From NCBI GenBank assembly GCA_037046735.1, contig JBAOHC010000021.1, positions 124,001 through 188,000 of the forward strand: DNA of 64,000 nucleotides. The letters are read 5' to 3'. A program made the translations under genes and the position numbers. Below, in pieces: positions 8,052 through 17,025 of the stretch (position 1 is its first letter; each line of letters begins with the position of its first letter). The DNA comes from JADKAV01 sp037046735. GTDB taxonomy: Bacteria; Actinomycetota; Actinomycetes; S36-B12; UBA10799. Under the pieces are notes generated by a model. That model had not been told where the DNA came from. It saw only the letters and a list, made by a program, of their open reading frames with translations, and made no database searches.

Positions 8052-9215
8052 CTACAATTGAGGTTCTGGCGGAAGCTCCGCGCCTTTAGCCTGACGCTGG
8101 GCCACCCGGATCGCTGCCTGCCAAGCGTCATAGGCCTGGCCGTAGCGCAGCGTGATGCGGTCGGATTCGTCCTGGAACTGTTGCCACTGAGAGTTGAATT
8201 CGAAGTAGCACTCGCCGTAGAAACACTCGGCGTTGTCGAGCGCGCCCACCGCAGCGTCGATGGCATCCGCACCGTCACCCAGCACCGTGACGATCCGGCC
8301 ATGCACACCTCGCAGGTCTGTCGGCGGTCGCAGGGCAGCCATACTGTTGGCGATCTCGCGTCGGTCCTCGGCGGCCTGGGAGAAGTAGTCCGTGACTTCG
8401 AACATGTACATCTGCTCGCTGTCCATGCGGCCGACGAAAGTCCCCGTGTCGTTGCGCAGCGCGGTGTACCTATCAATCAACGGTTCCATCTGAGCGTGGT
8501 AAGACCGCACATCGGCGCGCTGCGCCTGCGCAGCCAGGCGGGCCTTCTTGACCTGCCGCTTGTACCGAGCCATCTCCTTGTCAACCCGGTCAGTCAGGTC
8601 ATCGAGCGTGCGGACGGCGTCGTCACCCTGGGCGCTCGCCTCCACGGTTGGGTCACCATAAGAGCTGAGCGTGTCGAGGTTCGACACCAGTACTTCGCGG
8701 TTATCGGTCCACACGACCGTGTTGTCCTGGGTGTATTCCGTGAGCGCAGCTAGCGCTCCCAGGGCGTCACGCAGCGTCGTGAGTCGATCGGCACCTTTTG
8801 CCGCGGGGTCACTGTCGAGGACAGCATCAATCGATGTCACCTGAGTAGCCGCCTGCTCGGCGACATCTCGCACCATCGTCGTGCTCTGAGCCGCTGACAT
8901 ATCGTCCAACGTCCCCATGAGCACTGGGGTGGAGGCTTCGTATTCATCCTTCGCTGCACTGTTCTGACTGAGGCCCCACCAGGCGGCCCCGATCAGGATG
9001 ATGCCGATCGCGGCAACGCCACCAAGGATGACCCAGAACCTGGGTTTGCGCCTCGCTGTCGCGACAACCGCTTTCGGTGGAGGCGCTTCGACGTCAATCT
9101 CAACGTCCTGGTTGGCGATTCGCTCGGGCGCGGGATGCCCACACTCCGCGCAGAACTTGTCCTCGGGATGCAACGGGTGCGAGCACTCGGAGCAGATCTG
9201 CGCGGCGTCGTCCAT
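8052..9215 (-). CDS. Zinc-ribbon protein with one membrane segment and a long extracytoplasmic domain
   Basis: The 387-residue product starts with a zinc ribbon (CSECSHPLHPEDKFCAECG, residues 8-26), then a linker, one hydrophobic segment (about 59-83, WVILGGVAAIGIILIGAAWW), and a roughly 300-residue helical, charged, probably coiled extracellular region without Cys pairs typical of enzymes. The layout fits a type II membrane protein with a cytoplasmic metal-binding knob. I do not recognise the outer domain; no operon partner lies close by. It converges with the HipA/DUF3037 pair. Confidence 0.7.
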   Translation of the reverse strand: MDDAAQICSECSHPLHPEDKFCAECGHPAPERIANQDVEIDVEAPPPKAVVATARRKPRFWVILGGVAAIGIILIGAAWWGLSQNSAAKDEYEASTPVLMGTLDDMSAAQSTTMVRDVAEQAATQVTSIDAVLDSDPAAKGADRLTTLRDALGALAALTEYTQDNTVVWTDNREVLVSNLDTLSSYGDPTVEASAQGDDAVRTLDDLTDRVDKEMARYKRQVKKARLAAQAQRADVRSYHAQMEPLIDRYTALRNDTGTFVGRMDSEQMYMFEVTDYFSQAAEDRREIANSMAALRPPTDLRGVHGRIVTVLGDGADAIDAAVGALDNAECFYGECYFEFNSQWQQFQDESDRITLRYGQAYDAWQAAIRVAQRQAKGAELPPEPQL

Positions 9216-9321
9216 GATGTGCCTCCCCTTGGCGAACGCACCCTTCAGGCTACTCCGAGCAGTGGGTTGAATTCAGGGCCAGCAGACCACGCCGTCGATG
9301 CAGCATCATTGAGTCGGTGCC

Positions 9322-9326
9322 GGGTA
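9322..9326 (+). promoter_or_regulatory. GGGTA box before short ORF, possible stress-sigma -10 element
   Basis: GGGTA sits 10 bases before ATG 9337, the same spacing as at 6665. The interval ends CCGGCATGA, close to the matching CCCGCATGA and CCGGCATGA of the other two copies. No clear -35 partner is seen. Confidence 0.35.
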
Positions 9327-9336
9327 AAGGGCCGGC

Positions 9337-9480
9337 ATGACCTCCGATAGGCGTGAACGTGACGCCGCCGACCAAGCCCATAGCGAAGACACCATGACGA
9401 GCACCGCGGCCCAGGATCCTTTCGCGGGCGACGAGCCGAGCGCGACCCTGGGGGACAGTGGTGAAACGCGCCCGGTCTAA
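9337..9480 (+). CDS. Short hydrophilic protein, 47 residues
   Basis: ATG 9337 to TAA 9478-9480 encodes a hydrophilic peptide that begins MTSDRRERDAADQAHSED and ends GDSGETRPV. It has no recognised domain. Support comes from the leader shared with the short ORFs at 6680 and 11072, and from a strong hairpin (9460-9499) that begins within its last codons and encloses its stop codon. An internal ATG at 9394 is a possible alternative start. Confidence 0.45.
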   Translation: MTSDRRERDAADQAHSEDTMTSTAAQDPFAGDEPSATLGDSGETRPV

Positions 9481-9499
9481 GAACAGGGCACGTTTCACC
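9460..9499. terminator. Bidirectional hairpin terminator containing both convergent stop codons
   Basis: GGTGAAACG-c-GCCC (9460-9473) pairs with GGGC-a-CGTTTCACC (9486-9499) around a 12-base loop. The loop holds the TAA of the plus-strand 47-residue ORF, and the distal arm holds the stop of the minus-strand TPR gene. There is no long T tract, as is common in GC-rich actinobacteria. Confidence 0.65.
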
Positions 9500-10979
9500 C
9501 GTGTTCGGGACTCACCGGAACCTCGTCGCCAGCATGCTTACGCAGGCTGTCGTTAGCCGGCAGGAAATACTGGCTGAGTTCGCGGGCCCGGTCGGTGTTC
9601 CCCTGCACCAGGTGCAGGGCGATGGCATGCGAGAAGTCCTGCCCGGCTCCCGGTTCGTCACTGTCGAGCCGCGACCGACCACGCACCTCATAGCAGTAGG
9701 CCGTACCGAGACTCGCTTCCCGAGCCGGGGTCTGAGCAATGACCTGGCTGGCGATCTCCGTGGCCCGGTCGACATGACCGGTCTGCTCCAGGGCAAGGGA
9801 GTACACGCCCAGGAACTCCCGGTAACTCGCGTCCTCGGCCGTCGCATCGGGCGGCCACAGACTCGTATGCTCCTCCGCGATCCGGCGGCATTGTTCGAAC
9901 TGCTGGTCCTGGCGCAGGTTGTCCAACCAGCGCACGACACTCCACCGCACGGCTGGCTGGTCGCCCGCCTGCCCGAACGCGTGGACCAAACGCTCGTTGG
10001 TCCGCGCCGCCTGTCGGTAGTCACCGGCGTAGTGAAGGGCCACCGCCCGACGGGTGTCACAGCGCAAGCCCTCAGCGTCCCTGCCCGTCGCATCGAACAG
10101 CACCCACGCGTTGGCGAAGGCCTCGAGGGCGGCCGGCAGGTCCTCGCGTTCGAAGAACGCCTCGGCCCGCAGTTGCTCACACCGCGCCGCCCCCACGAAG
10201 TCGTCGGCCTGCCGATAGGCAGTAAGGGCCTGTTCGGCCTGGCCCAACGCCTGCTCGGCCTCCCCACGACGCAGAAAGACCTCGGCCAATCGATAGCGCG
10301 CGTACCGATCATCCGCCGTGGACGAGGACACATTCGCCAGCACCAAACATCCCCGGGCCAGTTCTAACGCCTCGTCGAGGTGACCGAGGAACAGGTGTAC
10401 AGACACCGCGAAGTCGTCGACGACCGCGACCAGATCCGGGCGCTCTGCCGTCCGGAAGTGGTCCCGACCGGCTCGGCAGACCACCAAGGCTTCCTCATCT
10501 CGGTTCAACAGGTACAGAGCCCGCGCCTGCAAGAAACAGGCGTCACCAGCGACGGTGCGCTCACCCTCGAACTCCGCGAGCTCCCGGCTTTGAACGGCCG
10601 CTGAAAGTTGCGCCTCTACATCCCCCAGGACCCGATAGCAGTCCGCCAAGCACCACAGAACGCTTGCGGCATCCCGGCTCATTGCAGCCTCACCGTAGGC
10701 TGCGGCTGCTCGCTGGTACGTCTGAACAGCCGCGTCGACGTCGCCTGCACTGAAGCAGGCAGCCCCCTGCAGCCGCATGGCGGTGGCCGCCTGACCGATA
10801 TCGCCGAGCTGCGCAGCGGTGGACTCGACCTCCTGCCACAGCGTCAGCGCCCGGTCGTAATCGCGGCGACTCGATGCCCGATTCGCCAGCTCGAACAGCA
10901 CGTCGATACGCTCGCGGCCGGATGCCTGCGTCAGCGCTGTCCACAGATCCTCTTCGGCCATCTCCTGCAGATCACTCAT
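9495..10979 (-). CDS. Tetratricopeptide-repeat protein
   Basis: The 494-residue protein is almost wholly made of paired helices with the TPR pattern (for example ALTLWQEVESTAAQLGDIGQ, AVQTYQRAAAAYGEA, ALGQAEQALTAYRQADDF), spanning about residues 15-470. There is no signal peptide, membrane helix or enzymatic domain, so it is probably a cytoplasmic scaffold or sensor arm. It stands alone, with divergent and convergent neighbours that are short acidic ORFs. TPR-only proteins give no direct clue to the pathway. Confidence 0.75.
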   Translation of the reverse strand: MSDLQEMAEEDLWTALTQASGRERIDVLFELANRASSRRDYDRALTLWQEVESTAAQLGDIGQAATAMRLQGAACFSAGDVDAAVQTYQRAAAAYGEAAMSRDAASVLWCLADCYRVLGDVEAQLSAAVQSRELAEFEGERTVAGDACFLQARALYLLNRDEEALVVCRAGRDHFRTAERPDLVAVVDDFAVSVHLFLGHLDEALELARGCLVLANVSSSTADDRYARYRLAEVFLRRGEAEQALGQAEQALTAYRQADDFVGAARCEQLRAEAFFEREDLPAALEAFANAWVLFDATGRDAEGLRCDTRRAVALHYAGDYRQAARTNERLVHAFGQAGDQPAVRWSVVRWLDNLRQDQQFEQCRRIAEEHTSLWPPDATAEDASYREFLGVYSLALEQTGHVDRATEIASQVIAQTPAREASLGTAYCYEVRGRSRLDSDEPGAGQDFSHAIALHLVQGNTDRARELSQYFLPANDSLRKHAGDEVPVSPEHG

Positions 10980-11057
10980 CCGCTCCCCTGCCTATTCGGT
11001 CATTTCGACGGTAACGCGCACGTACGACACGCGACCCTGACTACGCCCGCGGGTGAC

Positions 11058-11062
11058 GGGTA
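11058..11062 (+). promoter_or_regulatory. GGGTA box before short ORF, possible stress-sigma -10 element
   Basis: GGGTA ends 9 bases before ATG 11072 and is followed by CCGGCATGAG, as in the copies at 6665 and 9322. This is the third member of the set; no -35 box is obvious. Confidence 0.35.
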
Positions 11063-11071
11063 GCAACCGGC

Positions 11072-11305
11072 ATGAGCGAATCCAATGACATGGCGAATCT
11101 CGAGACTCCGATCACCGGAGAGATTCCGGACGACGCGTTGGCCGAGGCACAGGTGCCCGGTGACGGCGGTTCCGGACCGAGTACGGAGGCCCAGATCATC
11201 AGCGACGCCGACCTCACTGATGTCCCCGACGCTGACCTGACGGACATCCCCGAGGGCGACCCCGACGCCTTCGGCATGCATGAGGTCGACCCGGAGCAGG
11301 AGTAG
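11072..11305 (+). CDS. Short acidic protein, 77 residues
   Basis: ATG 11072 to TAG 11303-11305 encodes a strongly acidic protein (many Asp and Glu, no Cys) with a small internal repeat: DADLTDVP followed directly by DADLTDIP. No domain is recognised and disorder is likely. The leader matches those at 6680 and 9337. It converges with a universal stress protein gene, leaving only 14 bases between stops. Confidence 0.6.
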   Translation: MSESNDMANLETPITGEIPDDALAEAQVPGDGGSGPSTEAQIISDADLTDVPDADLTDIPEGDPDAFGMHEVDPEQE

Positions 11306-11319
11306 CGCCACCAGCCACG

Positions 11320-12189
11320 TCAGGCGGGATCGTGCTCGAAGTCGCGGGGAACTACGATCATCGGCACTGACAGCACTCGCATGATCTTGTTGGCGGTACG
11401 GCCGAGGAAGATCCGCTTCGGCTGGGCGAGCCGACTGGATCCGACGACAGCAACCTCACTGGCTGTGAACTCGAGTCTGCTCACGGCGTCTCCCATGGAA
11501 GTGCCGTGTCCAACGATGGTCGTCACGGGGCACTCCGCAGGCAGCTTCTCGGCGGCCCTTGCCGCGACGCTCTCGACGTGAAGTCTGGCCAATTCGGTCC
11601 ACTCCTGACGACGCTCCTCGGAGCCACCCTCGCCGACGGCGACCAACGACATGAGCCGCAACGGAACCTTCCAGCTGGCGGCCAGCCTGATGGCGTAGTC
11701 CAAGAGCACATCGTCGCCCTCACGCACACCGGTGGCGCAGGTGATGCGGCTGACGCCCGACTGAGGCTCGTAGCCGACGGGAGCAAGAGCGACCGGGACC
11801 GACGCGGCGTGGAGCAATGCGTCGGCGATACTGCCGAGTCGAACTCGGTGTGAGGTCCCGACCACGATCAGATCGTCAGAACTGCTCCGCTCGGAATTCT
11901 CCGCCTCTTCGATAAGCCCTTCAATGATCGATTCGGCGGGCTGCAGCCGCCCCTCGACCTTCACCCCACTCGGCACGCGAGAGAGTCCGTCGGCCAGCCA
12001 TTCCTCAGCTTGCGCCTGCAGTTCTTCGTTGAAAGCGCGGTCCGGCGAGTACATATGAAACGTCGGGCCGTCGTCCGGCAGCACTACCACCATGTCGATG
12101 ACAGCCCCCGAAGATCTGGCCAATGTGGCAGCCAGATTGATGCCGTCGATGCCGTGTTGTTCGGGTCCATATCCCACGATGTACCTCAT
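11320..12189 (-). CDS. Universal stress protein, two UspA domains
   Basis: The 289-residue product has two UspA folds: residues 1-140 (RYIVGYGPEQHGIDG at the start, VVGTSHRVRLGSIADALLHAASVPVAL at its end) and 145-285 (VVGSSRLAQPKRIFLGRTANKIM). The typical ATP motif G-2x-G-9x-G(S/T) is altered in both halves, so ATP binding is doubtful. It is divergent from the APC permease at 12267 with about 80 bases between them, and may share its promoter region. Confidence 0.85.
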   Translation of the reverse strand: MRYIVGYGPEQHGIDGINLAATLARSSGAVIDMVVVLPDDGPTFHMYSPDRAFNEELQAQAEEWLADGLSRVPSGVKVEGRLQPAESIIEGLIEEAENSERSSSDDLIVVGTSHRVRLGSIADALLHAASVPVALAPVGYEPQSGVSRITCATGVREGDDVLLDYAIRLAASWKVPLRLMSLVAVGEGGSEERRQEWTELARLHVESVAARAAEKLPAECPVTTIVGHGTSMGDAVSRLEFTASEVAVVGSSRLAQPKRIFLGRTANKIMRVLSVPMIVVPRDFEHDPA

Positions 12190-12266
12190 ACATCAGTAAT
12201 CTAGCCCTCCGATCCCCTATGTTGAGCATCAGTTGCATGAACCCATGCGGAAGGGAGCTCGCCATC

Positions 12267-13661
12267 ATGGCCGATACCACGCAGGGAGCCGCCACAACCG
12301 GGACCGGTCATCTGGCGCGAACTCTCAGCATGTGGGCGATCGTGGGCCTGGGTCTGGGCTACATGACCCCGACCGTCGTCTTCGACACTTTCGGCATCGT
12401 GTCCGAGGAAACGGGCGGCGTGGTTCCGACGTCGTACCTGTTCGCCCTCGTGGTCATGATGTTCACGGCGATCAGTTACGGCCGCATGACACGAGTCTTC
12501 CCTTCGGCGGGCTCGGCATACACGTATACGTCAGAAACGATGAGCCCGAACCTTGGGTTCCTCATCGGCTGGGCAGCGCTGCTGGATTATCTGCTCCTAC
12601 CGCTGGTCAACGCCCTCATCATCCGCAGTTACATGTTCTCGTTCTTCCCCAACGCCCCGGAGTGGATCTGGGTCGTGGTCTACGCAGCCCTGATCACCGC
12701 GATGTGTTTGGTGAGTATGACGAATACTTCCCGCGTGAACATGGCGCTGGTGGTGTTCGAGGTGGTCCTGATCGGAGTCTTCCTGATCCTGGCCGCAAAG
12801 GCCCTCATGGACGGGATGGGCAACGGCACCATCCTCTCCTTCGAGCCGGCATGGCATGAGGGTGTCAATCTGGGCCACGTCATTACGGGCGCGACAATCG
12901 TCGCCTTCTCCTTCATCGGCTTCGACGCGATCACCATGTACACCGAGGAGGCCAAGGACGCCTCGACCGTGCCGCGGGCTATCCTGCTGGCACTGCTCAT
13001 CGGTGGCACGATCTTCTTCGTCGCCGCGTGGTTCACCCAGTCTCTGTTCCCCGACACCTCGGGCTTCACCCAGGAATCGCTGGAGAACAGCGCACTGCCG
13101 CAGATCGCGTTCGAGGTCGGCGGGCAATTGTTCAAGATCCTGCTGACTGCTGCGGCGTTCGCTGCCACCGTGGCCTCCAGCCTGGCATCACAATCATCGG
13201 TGTCCCGCTTGCTCTACGTCATGGGCCGCAATGGCCGCGGGCCGATCTCACGCTTCTTCGGCTACATTCATCCGACCTTCCAGACCCCGGCATACGCGAT
13301 CATCTTCACGGGGCTGGTCTCGATGTTCGCGATCGGGCTGAACCTGGACTTCGTGGCGTCGCTGATCAACTTCGGTGCCCTGATCGCATTCACCTTCGTC
13401 AACCTGACGGTGATCGTCTACTTCGCATACCGCAAGCGCCAAGTGCACACTACGAAGGAGATCCTGCGCAACATCGTGCTGCCCGGGGTGGGCGTCATGC
13501 TCACCGTGCTCCTGTGGCTCTACCTGTCGGCGGAGTCGACCCGTTACGGCCTGATCTGGTTCGGCATCGGCATCCTTGTGCTGCTGTGGGTCACTCGATT
13601 CTTCAAGCGGCCCATGAACGTGAACCTGGGCGAAGAGGGCCCGGTCACGCGCGAGGGCTGA
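12267..13661 (+). CDS. APC family amino acid/polyamine permease
   Basis: The protein (about 464 residues) has roughly 12 membrane helices and APC hallmarks: a first helix with GLGLGYMTPTVVFDTFG and a later ATIVAFSFIGFDAITMYTEEAKDASTVPRAI, typical of helix 6 and the following loop. Similar permeases import amino acids or putrescine by proton symport; the substrate is not readable. ATG 12267 was preferred over ATG 12219 because AAGGGAG precedes it and the extra residues are not membrane or conserved. Divergent from a universal stress protein. Confidence 0.87.
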   Translation: MADTTQGAATTGTGHLARTLSMWAIVGLGLGYMTPTVVFDTFGIVSEETGGVVPTSYLFALVVMMFTAISYGRMTRVFPSAGSAYTYTSETMSPNLGFLIGWAALLDYLLLPLVNALIIRSYMFSFFPNAPEWIWVVVYAALITAMCLVSMTNTSRVNMALVVFEVVLIGVFLILAAKALMDGMGNGTILSFEPAWHEGVNLGHVITGATIVAFSFIGFDAITMYTEEAKDASTVPRAILLALLIGGTIFFVAAWFTQSLFPDTSGFTQESLENSALPQIAFEVGGQLFKILLTAAAFAATVASSLASQSSVSRLLYVMGRNGRGPISRFFGYIHPTFQTPAYAIIFTGLVSMFAIGLNLDFVASLINFGALIAFTFVNLTVIVYFAYRKRQVHTTKEILRNIVLPGVGVMLTVLLWLYLSAESTRYGLIWFGIGILVLLWVTRFFKRPMNVNLGEEGPVTREG

Positions 13662-13680
13662 CCGCCGTGTGCCCGTCTGT

Positions 13681-14565
13681 CTACCGGCCGATCTGGATCG
13701 GATCGGAGTACGCCGTTGGGAAGCCCCGCTGACGGTGGACCGCGACGCGATAGCGACCCTTGTTCGGGACCCCAATATGCGCACGCTCCTGTGTGCCCTG
13801 CGTCCGATACCTCCGTGGTGAGGAAACCCACTCGCTGCCGCTTCGAGTCTGCAGTTGCACGGTCCAGGACCCGGGTAGCTCGGGCTTCACCGAAACGACG
13901 AGCCGACCCGAGGTCGGCTTCACAGATAGTCTCTGATTGGCCAACGGTCGCCGACCGGTGACCGCTCCGATGGGACCGAAGCCCGCGACATTCTCAGGTT
14001 GGACTGCCATCCGATAGACGCGCTTGGGGTCCAGCCCCCCGACCGTGACGCTGGTCGACGGTATGCCGGTGGCATCGGCTGGGATCACCGCATACACCTC
14101 ATCGGTTGCAGTGTCCAAGACTCGATAGACACCGGAGGCAGGACCCGCAGTGGGCGGATTGACAGTCAGTTTCAGGGACCGGTGCCTCGCTTTCACCGTC
14201 GGAGCCGGCGGGGCCTGCGGAACGCGGTCAGGGATCTCCCTCGGCCGTTCGTAGATAGTGACCTTGATCGTGCGTACCGCCGGGAGTCCGATGTCATTGG
14301 TGACCCGCACCCCGATGGTTCGAGTCCCCGGCGTATCGAAGATCCGGGTCACGACCGGCTTGCCGGACACCTCGTAGACGCCGTCGTTGTCGAAGTCCCA
14401 TTCCGTGTTCGCTATGTACCCGACGGGATCCCTGGACGGGTTGGAGGAGAACACCACGGGCAGGCCCGTGAAGGTGAGCGGACTCACAGCCACTTCCACA
14501 GTGGGGTAGGCATCCAGACCGCGGATCACGTCATAGAGCGGGTCACCCGTCGGCTCAAATCCTCC
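13681..14565 (-). pseudogene. C-terminal PKD and fibronectin-III part of a frameshifted secreted protein
   Basis: This stretch continues, in the neighbouring frame, the cutinase/VWA gene that ends at 14555. It encodes a PKD-like domain (FTGLPVVFSSNPS, NTEWDFDNDGVYEVSG, TRTIGVRVTNDIG) and then a fibronectin-III-like domain (VKARHRSLKLTVNPP ... RVYRMAVQPENVAGFG) with a further beta-rich tail. No start codon or ribosome site fits its own translation, and the protein sequence becomes sensible at GFEPTGDPLYDVIRG, just past a GGGG run at 14564-14567. It is therefore read as the separated 3' end of one approximately 800-residue protein. Confidence 0.7.
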
Positions 14566-16090
14566 CCGTCGCCATCGCTGCCGCGCGATCATCGTCACCG
14601 TCGTCCACGACATAGGCGTCCTCGGCGGGAACAGCACTCGCGATACCCATCGATCCGAAGGCCTCCATGATGTAGCCACCAGTCGCGGTGGCCAGGTCCG
14701 AGAAGATCTTGTTGGCGGCCCGGCTGAAGTTGACCGCAAGGAAGCGCGCACCCTTCTCCTGCGCCTTTTCGGCCAGCGACTCGGTCGTGAGCTGGATGGG
14801 ATCCGGGTTCGCTCCGTCCTCGTCACCCAACAGAACGACCGTCTTGCGCGCTTGCGGCCGGAAGGGCTGGTCCAGCCCGAGTGCGGCTCCTGCCAGGACC
14901 TGCTCCGTGCAACAACCGTTCGCCCGCAAGGAGACCATCCCGTCGATCAGCGCCGTCTTGTCCTCGGTCAGCCCGACAACAGTGCGAGCAGATGGCCGAT
15001 CGTAATTGCCCTTGTACTCCACCAAGCCGAAGCGTGCCCGGTCGAACGTTGGGTTCTCGATGAACTCCTTTCTGACCGTCTTGACCGCATTGTCGATGTC
15101 GTTGCGCATGGAAGCCGTGGAATCCATCACTAGGACGACGTCCTGCTCCCCGGTGTATTCCTCCGTGGGGAGCCTGGCCAGGCCCAACCGCGACCCGATG
15201 TGCCGGGCACTGTCGACTGCCTCACCCGTGAGGTCATAGGGGTTGTCTCCGGTGTCGTTGGGATTCGGGGACCAACCGATGGGCCTGGTGTAGTTGTGCG
15301 CCCGTGTATCAACAGCCTCCTTGGCACATGAGGGCGCCAGCAAGGGCACTGCCGACAGGGCACACAGACCGGTCCATGCCGGGATCCCCTGACACACCAT
15401 GTCGTCGGGGTGACAGGTGGATATGACTCGGCTGCCCGTGGCTCCTCGGAACTCCGGGCGTTGTCCGAGGCCGCCGTGCCGGTTCGAATCGAAGGAGCCC
15501 GGCCACCGCCCCGAACTGCCGTAGATGCTGTCGCCGCGGAAGTACGGATCGCCGTAGAAGATCCCACCGGCGATCCGGTCGGGATGGGTCAGAAGGGCGT
15601 CTTGGTAGGTGTCCGCTGTCACCTGCGCCCCTTGCGAGTAGCCAACAAAGAGGGCCATGGTCTTCGCCGGACAGTCAGTGATCATCGCCTCGAAGCGGCG
15701 CGAAGCGGCCCCCTTAGCCAACGTCACGCTGTCTGAATACGACCCCGGCATCTTCAAGGCTGCCACCGCGAAATCCAATGTCGCCCCCGAAGCAGGGTAG
15801 TCCACATCAGACAACGGCATCTCCTTGATGACCGGCGGGGGACGATCCATCAGAGCGAACCTCTTGGCCACGTCCTTCTTGAAGGCATTGACCGCCCTGC
15901 CGACCGTGTCCGCGTACCAGCCCCACGGTTCCATTGACTGCTGGCCGCTGCCGCGTGCACCGATCACCACGTAGTCCGCCTTCTCACACCACGTGTCAGC
16001 CCGGGCCGGTGGCGCAGCCGCTCCCAGCGGAATCAGTGCGAGCATGGCACCGAAAATGGGCATGGCGAAACGATGCGATAAACGCGTCAT
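14555..16090 (-). CDS. Secreted cutinase-like esterase fused to a VWA domain (frameshifted at its 3' end)
   Basis: A signal peptide (about 1-31, ending PPARADT) is followed by a cutinase-family domain: ADYVVIGARGSGQ, nucleophile motif VGYSQGAQ, CHPDDMVC with the catalytic Asp and paired Cys, and AHNYTR with the likely His. Residues about 310-480 form a von Willebrand A domain with a MIDAS start DVVLVMDSTASM. The frame ends at TGA 14555-14557; dropping one base in the GGGG run at 14564-14567 restores a continuous protein into PKD and FN3 domains (13681-14565). Cutinase-family enzymes hydrolyse ester bonds of lipids or polyesters. VWA-PKD-FN3 additions suggest adhesion to a surface or polymer, which is inference. 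Confidence 0.8.
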   Translation of the reverse strand: MTRLSHRFAMPIFGAMLALIPLGAAAPPARADTWCEKADYVVIGARGSGQQSMEPWGWYADTVGRAVNAFKKDVAKRFALMDRPPPVIKEMPLSDVDYPASGATLDFAVAALKMPGSYSDSVTLAKGAASRRFEAMITDCPAKTMALFVGYSQGAQVTADTYQDALLTHPDRIAGGIFYGDPYFRGDSIYGSSGRWPGSFDSNRHGGLGQRPEFRGATGSRVISTCHPDDMVCQGIPAWTGLCALSAVPLLAPSCAKEAVDTRAHNYTRPIGWSPNPNDTGDNPYDLTGEAVDSARHIGSRLGLARLPTEEYTGEQDVVLVMDSTASMRNDIDNAVKTVRKEFIENPTFDRARFGLVEYKGNYDRPSARTVVGLTEDKTALIDGMVSLRANGCCTEQVLAGAALGLDQPFRPQARKTVVLLGDEDGANPDPIQLTTESLAEKAQEKGARFLAVNFSRAANKIFSDLATATGGYIMEAFGSMGIASAVPAEDAYVVDDGDDDRAAAMATGRI

Positions 16091-16224
16091 GGCTGTTATC
16101 CCCTGGATTCTTCGCCATCCCCGAGTCGGGTTACTCCGTGCAACCCGCGGTCACGATGACGATCGCTGGCAGGCTAACAACACCGGGGGCAGGCACGCTG
16201 CGGCCTGTGGATGGCGGTCAGCCG

Positions 16225-17025
16225 TCAGCGGCTGGCGTTACGGTACTTCCGGATCGCCAGGGGAGCGAAGATCGCGATCAGGATGACCATCCAGGCCACC
16301 GTCACCAGGATCGGGTGCTGGGCGGGGATGCCCTCACCGACATACGGGTTCGGGTTTCCGAACAACTCCCGTGTGGAAGCGGTCAACGTGCTGACCGGGT
16401 TCCACTCCGCGATCGGCTGCAGGATCCCTGGCAACGACGCCGGCGGAACGAACACGTTCGAGATGAAGGTCAGCGGGAAGATCGTCACGAACGTCAACTG
16501 CTGAGCGGCTTCCGTGTTCGGCACCGAGAGCCCGATCCAGATCCCCAGCCAGGCCATCACGTGCGCAAAGGCCAGCAAGAGCAGGACGGCCAGCATGAAC
16601 TCCCCGATGGAGGTGTGCACTCGCCACCCGACCGCGAGCCCGGCGAGCATGAGTACGACGAGAATGCCCGCCTGGTAGATCGTGTCGGCGACCGTCCGAC
16701 CGGACAGCACCGCCGAGCGCGCCATCGGCAGCGATCGGAACCGGTCGATCAGGCCCTTGCCCATATCGTCGGCCATCCCAATGGCAGTGGTGGCCGAGGC
16801 GAACACAATGGTCTGGGCGAAGATCCCGGGCATCAGGAATTCGGTGTAGTCGCCACCTCCGGGCAGCGGGATCGCGCCACCGAACACGAACGCGAACAGC
16901 AGCACGAACATGATCGACTGCAGGACCGCGAAGATCGCCAGTTCCGGGATCCGTGGAATGCGCTTGAGGTTGCGCCACATGATCACCAAAGAGTCGGACA
17001 CCGGTCCACTTTCAAGCATGCTCAT
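16225..17025 (-). CDS. ABC-2 type transport permease (DrrB-like)
   Basis: The 266-residue protein has six predicted membrane helices and the ABC-2 permease pattern, including LPMARSAVLSGRTVADTIYQAG and FVPPASLPGILQPIAEWNPVSTLTASTRELFGN near the end, as in the daunorubicin-type DrrB family. Its start overlaps the stop of the ATPase gene (ATGA, 17022-17025). Together they form a two-gene drug, lipid or glycolipid exporter. A small hairpin (CAGCCG-TCAG-CGGCTG, 16219-16234) covers the stop codon and could end transcription. Confidence 0.88.
   Translation of the reverse strand: MSMLESGPVSDSLVIMWRNLKRIPRIPELAIFAVLQSIMFVLLFAFVFGGAIPLPGGGDYTEFLMPGIFAQTIVFASATTAIGMADDMGKGLIDRFRSLPMARSAVLSGRTVADTIYQAGILVVLMLAGLAVGWRVHTSIGEFMLAVLLLLAFAHVMAWLGIWIGLSVPNTEAAQQLTFVTIFPLTFISNVFVPPASLPGILQPIAEWNPVSTLTASTRELFGNPNPYVGEGIPAQHPILVTVAWMVILIAIFAPLAIRKYRNASR

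Noticed and set aside
14318..14332. tRNA-like T-arm sequence GGTTCGAGTCCCC
   Set aside because: It lies inside the PKD coding region and no acceptor or anticodon stems fit around it.
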